6,956 bases of DNA from Nitrospiraceae bacterium (lineage in GTDB: Bacteria; Nitrospirota; Nitrospiria; Nitrospirales; Nitrospiraceae). This document shows, piece by piece, positions 6,100-6,956 of the stretch; the stretch's first letter is position 1, and each line of letters begins with the position of its first letter. The notes beneath the pieces are model-generated. The model made no database searches. It saw only the letters and a program-made list of their open reading frames with translations, and was not told the origin of the DNA. Location: contig SYGW01000110.1 in the NCBI GenBank assembly GCA_005800255.1, forward strand, positions 1-6,956. Direction: 5' to 3'. The position numbers and the translations under genes are program-made.

Positions 6100-6609
6100 T
6101 TACTTCTTCTTCGGAGAGGGTGAAGGGGGAGTCGTGACCTGCCGGGCTTTCATGCCGAAGGGAGAGTCGCCCTGCATCCCTCGCAATAAAATCGCCTTGG
6201 TGCCGACCCACTGCAATCGCGTATGGCCGCGTTGGCGGAGGCCCGGGTCATCCGCATTCTTCTTCCACAGTCCCTGCCAATGCACAAAAACATCGACATC
6301 GTCCCCCTCGACCATAATGCGCTCGAGCGAGAACTCCAACGTGATGGCGCTAAATGTATCGAAGTCGCCGCGCGCCTCTTCCTGCAGCCGGTCCAGCTGG
6401 TCGAGCGGCATCATGAGCGAGGCCAGACCGGCCGCGTCCTTTTTCATGTAGGCCTGGCGAAGCGATTCCACCGCCTGATCGATACGGAGGTACCGTTCGT
6501 GATCTTCGGGATATTGAATCGTCTTGTTGCTGCAGCCGACGCCGAGCAACGCAATCGATCCGAACAGACACAAAACGGAAAGCCACGGAATTCTATATGT
6601 TGTCATCAT
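6100..6609 (-). CDS. Small putative lipoprotein of unknown function
   Basis: A 169-residue protein if started at the first of two tandem ATGs (6609, 6606). The N-terminus is a lipoprotein signal peptide: basic residue, hydrophobic core and lipobox LGVGC with the acylated Cys at position 26, so the mature protein should be membrane-anchored and periplasm-facing. The mature part starts with a helix-like stretch (AVESLRQAYMKKDAAGLASLM), then alternating strand-like segments (ITLEFSLERIMVEGDDVDVFVHWQG, TRLQWVGTKAILL); this order resembles NTF2/SnoaL-like folds, an inference from pattern only. It ends in a Pro/Ser/Lys tail. The reading frame continues upstream to an ATG at 6711, but the promoter and lipobox place the start at 6609. 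It is 3 nt before nadB; no functional link to NAD synthesis is evident. Confidence 0.82.
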   Translation of the reverse strand: MMTTYRIPWLSVLCLFGSIALLGVGCSNKTIQYPEDHERYLRIDQAVESLRQAYMKKDAAGLASLMMPLDQLDRLQEEARGDFDTFSAITLEFSLERIMVEGDDVDVFVHWQGLWKKNADDPGLRQRGHTRLQWVGTKAILLRGMQGDSPFGMKARQVTTPPSPSPKKK

Positions 6610-6615
6610 GGCTGC

Positions 6616-6644
6616 AGTATAGGAATAGGTCTTAGGCAGGTCAA
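6616..6644 (-). promoter_or_regulatory. Strong sigma-70-type promoter of lipoprotein-nadB, predicted leaderless
   Basis: On the minus strand: TTGACC (6639-6644, 5/6), a 17-bp spacer and TATACT (6616-6621, 5/6). With a 6-nt discriminator, transcription would begin at 6609, the A of the first ATG. This makes the lipoprotein mRNA leaderless or nearly so, and no Shine-Dalgarno sequence could fit. Confidence 0.7.
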
Positions 6645-6733
6645 GCGGCCCGTGAACCGGTCCGCGCCGCGCCAGAAGGCTCCCAACGACTTGGCTGAGC
6701 CGCATGCTCAATCAATTTAATCCGCCGATGGTC

Positions 6734-6762
6734 TTGCAATTTGAGATGGAAACTTCTACACT
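6734..6762 (+). promoter_or_regulatory. Possible sigma-70-type promoter of the bS22-like gene
   Basis: TTGCAA (6734-6739, 4/6), a 17-bp spacer and TACACT (6757-6762, 4/6). Transcription would start near 6769, just before the AGGAG site. Spacing is ideal but both boxes are imperfect. The remaining part of this divergent region, 6645-6733, shows nothing I can name. Confidence 0.45.
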
Positions 6763-6773
6763 TCTTCCTTCGC

Positions 6774-6778
6774 AGGAG
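6774..6778 (+). promoter_or_regulatory. Ribosome binding site of the bS22-like gene
   Basis: AGGAG followed by 7 nt and an ATG. It supports translation of a reading frame that is too short for ordinary gene finders. Confidence 0.75.
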
Positions 6779-6785
6779 AGAACGC

Positions 6786-6881
6786 ATGTCCAGTGTTTTG
6801 AAAAAACGCCGTAAAAAAATGCGCAAGCACAAGTATAAGAAGTTGCGCCGGCGTCAAAAATTCGAACGTCGTAAGAGCTAG
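6786..6881 (+). CDS. bS22-like AURKAIP1/COX24-domain mini-protein (ribosome-associated)
   Basis: A 31-residue protein, MSSVLKKRRKKMRKHKYKK followed by a further twelve mostly Lys/Arg residues ending RRKS. Over half the residues are Lys or Arg and there is no acidic residue except one Glu. The start pattern (M-x-S-V-x-K-K-R-R-K-K/R-M) and the KHK(Y/H)(K/R)KL core match the bacterial AURKAIP1/COX24 family; the mycobacterial member bS22 was seen by cryo-EM in the small ribosomal subunit, and the mitochondrial homologue is mS38. A role in the 30S subunit is therefore likely but inferred from the family. An AGGAG site lies 7 nt upstream and a promoter can be proposed. It is followed after 29 nt by another gene on the same strand. 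The A/T-rich Lys codons (AAA runs) stand out against the GC-rich surroundings. Confidence 0.85.
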   Translation: MSSVLKKRRKKMRKHKYKKLRRRQKFERRKS

Positions 6882-6899
6882 GCTCACCCGAAAGCGGGG

Positions 6900-6905
6900 A
6901 GGAGG
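6900..6905 (+). promoter_or_regulatory. Ribosome binding site of the gene at the right edge
   Basis: AGGAGG, a consensus Shine-Dalgarno sequence, 5 nt before a GTG at 6911. A CCCG-AAAG-CGGG mini-hairpin (6887-6898) sits directly before it and might affect access to the site. Confidence 0.7.
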
Positions 6906-6910
6906 GGTTC

Positions 6911-6956
6911 GTGCCCGAAGGCAAGAAGGTTCGCATCCGCGTCCGGACTGTGAACT
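6911..6956 (+). CDS. Start of an unidentified gene (partial)
   Basis: Only 15 codons are visible, reading M(GTG)PEGKKVRIRVRTVN before the window ends. The frame has a stop upstream at 6872 and no earlier start, and the consensus AGGAGG 5 nt before the GTG makes translation credible. The 29-nt gap to the bS22-like gene on the same strand suggests co-transcription. The fragment is basic and has no motif that I can recognise, so no function is proposed. Confidence 0.55.
   Translation, partial: MPEGKKVRIRVRTVN

Noticed and set aside
6610..6711. 34-residue N-terminal extension of the lipoprotein from the ATG at 6711.
   Set aside because: It would put a charged stretch before the signal peptide and spans the -10 and -35 boxes of a strong promoter.
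6887..6898. CCCG-AAAG-CGGG hairpin as a terminator of the bS22-like gene.
   Set aside because: The stem is only 4 bp and is followed by a purine-rich ribosome site instead of a U-run.
6712..6936. Minus-strand open frame covering the bS22-like gene.
   Set aside because: It lies antisense to a gene with clear family match and ribosome site, and its composition is not protein-like.

Overview
This 6.96-kb window is a compact, GC-rich stretch of bacterial chromosome made of housekeeping genes. It contains no mobile element, CRISPR array, rRNA or tRNA that I can see. The mix of genes and the protein style suggest a Nitrospirota bacterium, probably Nitrospira-like. That is an impression from sequence style, not a proof; the window holds no phylogenetic marker I can score.

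Layout, left to right. (1) Positions 1-1145, minus strand: the start of an F0F1 ATP synthase operon, read leftwards as a small AtpZ/AtpI-type assembly protein, subunit a (atpB) and the first 35 codons of subunit c (atpE, cut by the window edge). (2) Positions 1146-1324: a divergent control region with two back-to-back sigma-70-type promoters and a 9-bp stem-loop in the atp leader. (3) Positions 1325-3687, plus strand: pabB and a class-IV PLP enzyme (probably pabC) separated by 2 nt. Together they would turn chorismate into p-aminobenzoate for folate, given a glutaminase subunit (PabA/TrpG) encoded elsewhere. (4) Positions 3828-4520, plus strand: an exported lytic transglycosylase with its own promoter. 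(5) Positions 4456-6609, minus strand: a small lipoprotein gene followed 3 nt later by nadB (L-aspartate oxidase, first step of NAD synthesis). The 3' end of nadB overlaps the transglycosylase gene tail to tail by 65 bp. (6) Positions 6610-6785: a second divergent control region. (7) Positions 6786-6956, plus strand: a 31-residue very basic protein of the bS22/AURKAIP1-COX24 type, missed by usual ORF length cut-offs, then the first codons of an unidentified GTG-started gene.

No new multi-gene system is evident. The most interesting points are regulatory: a near-consensus promoter that places the lipoprotein transcript start on its ATG (a predicted leaderless mRNA), promoter positions that correct the starts of pabB and the transglycosylase, a nested dyad between the atp and pabB promoters, and the tiny ribosomal-type protein with its own promoter and ribosome binding site.
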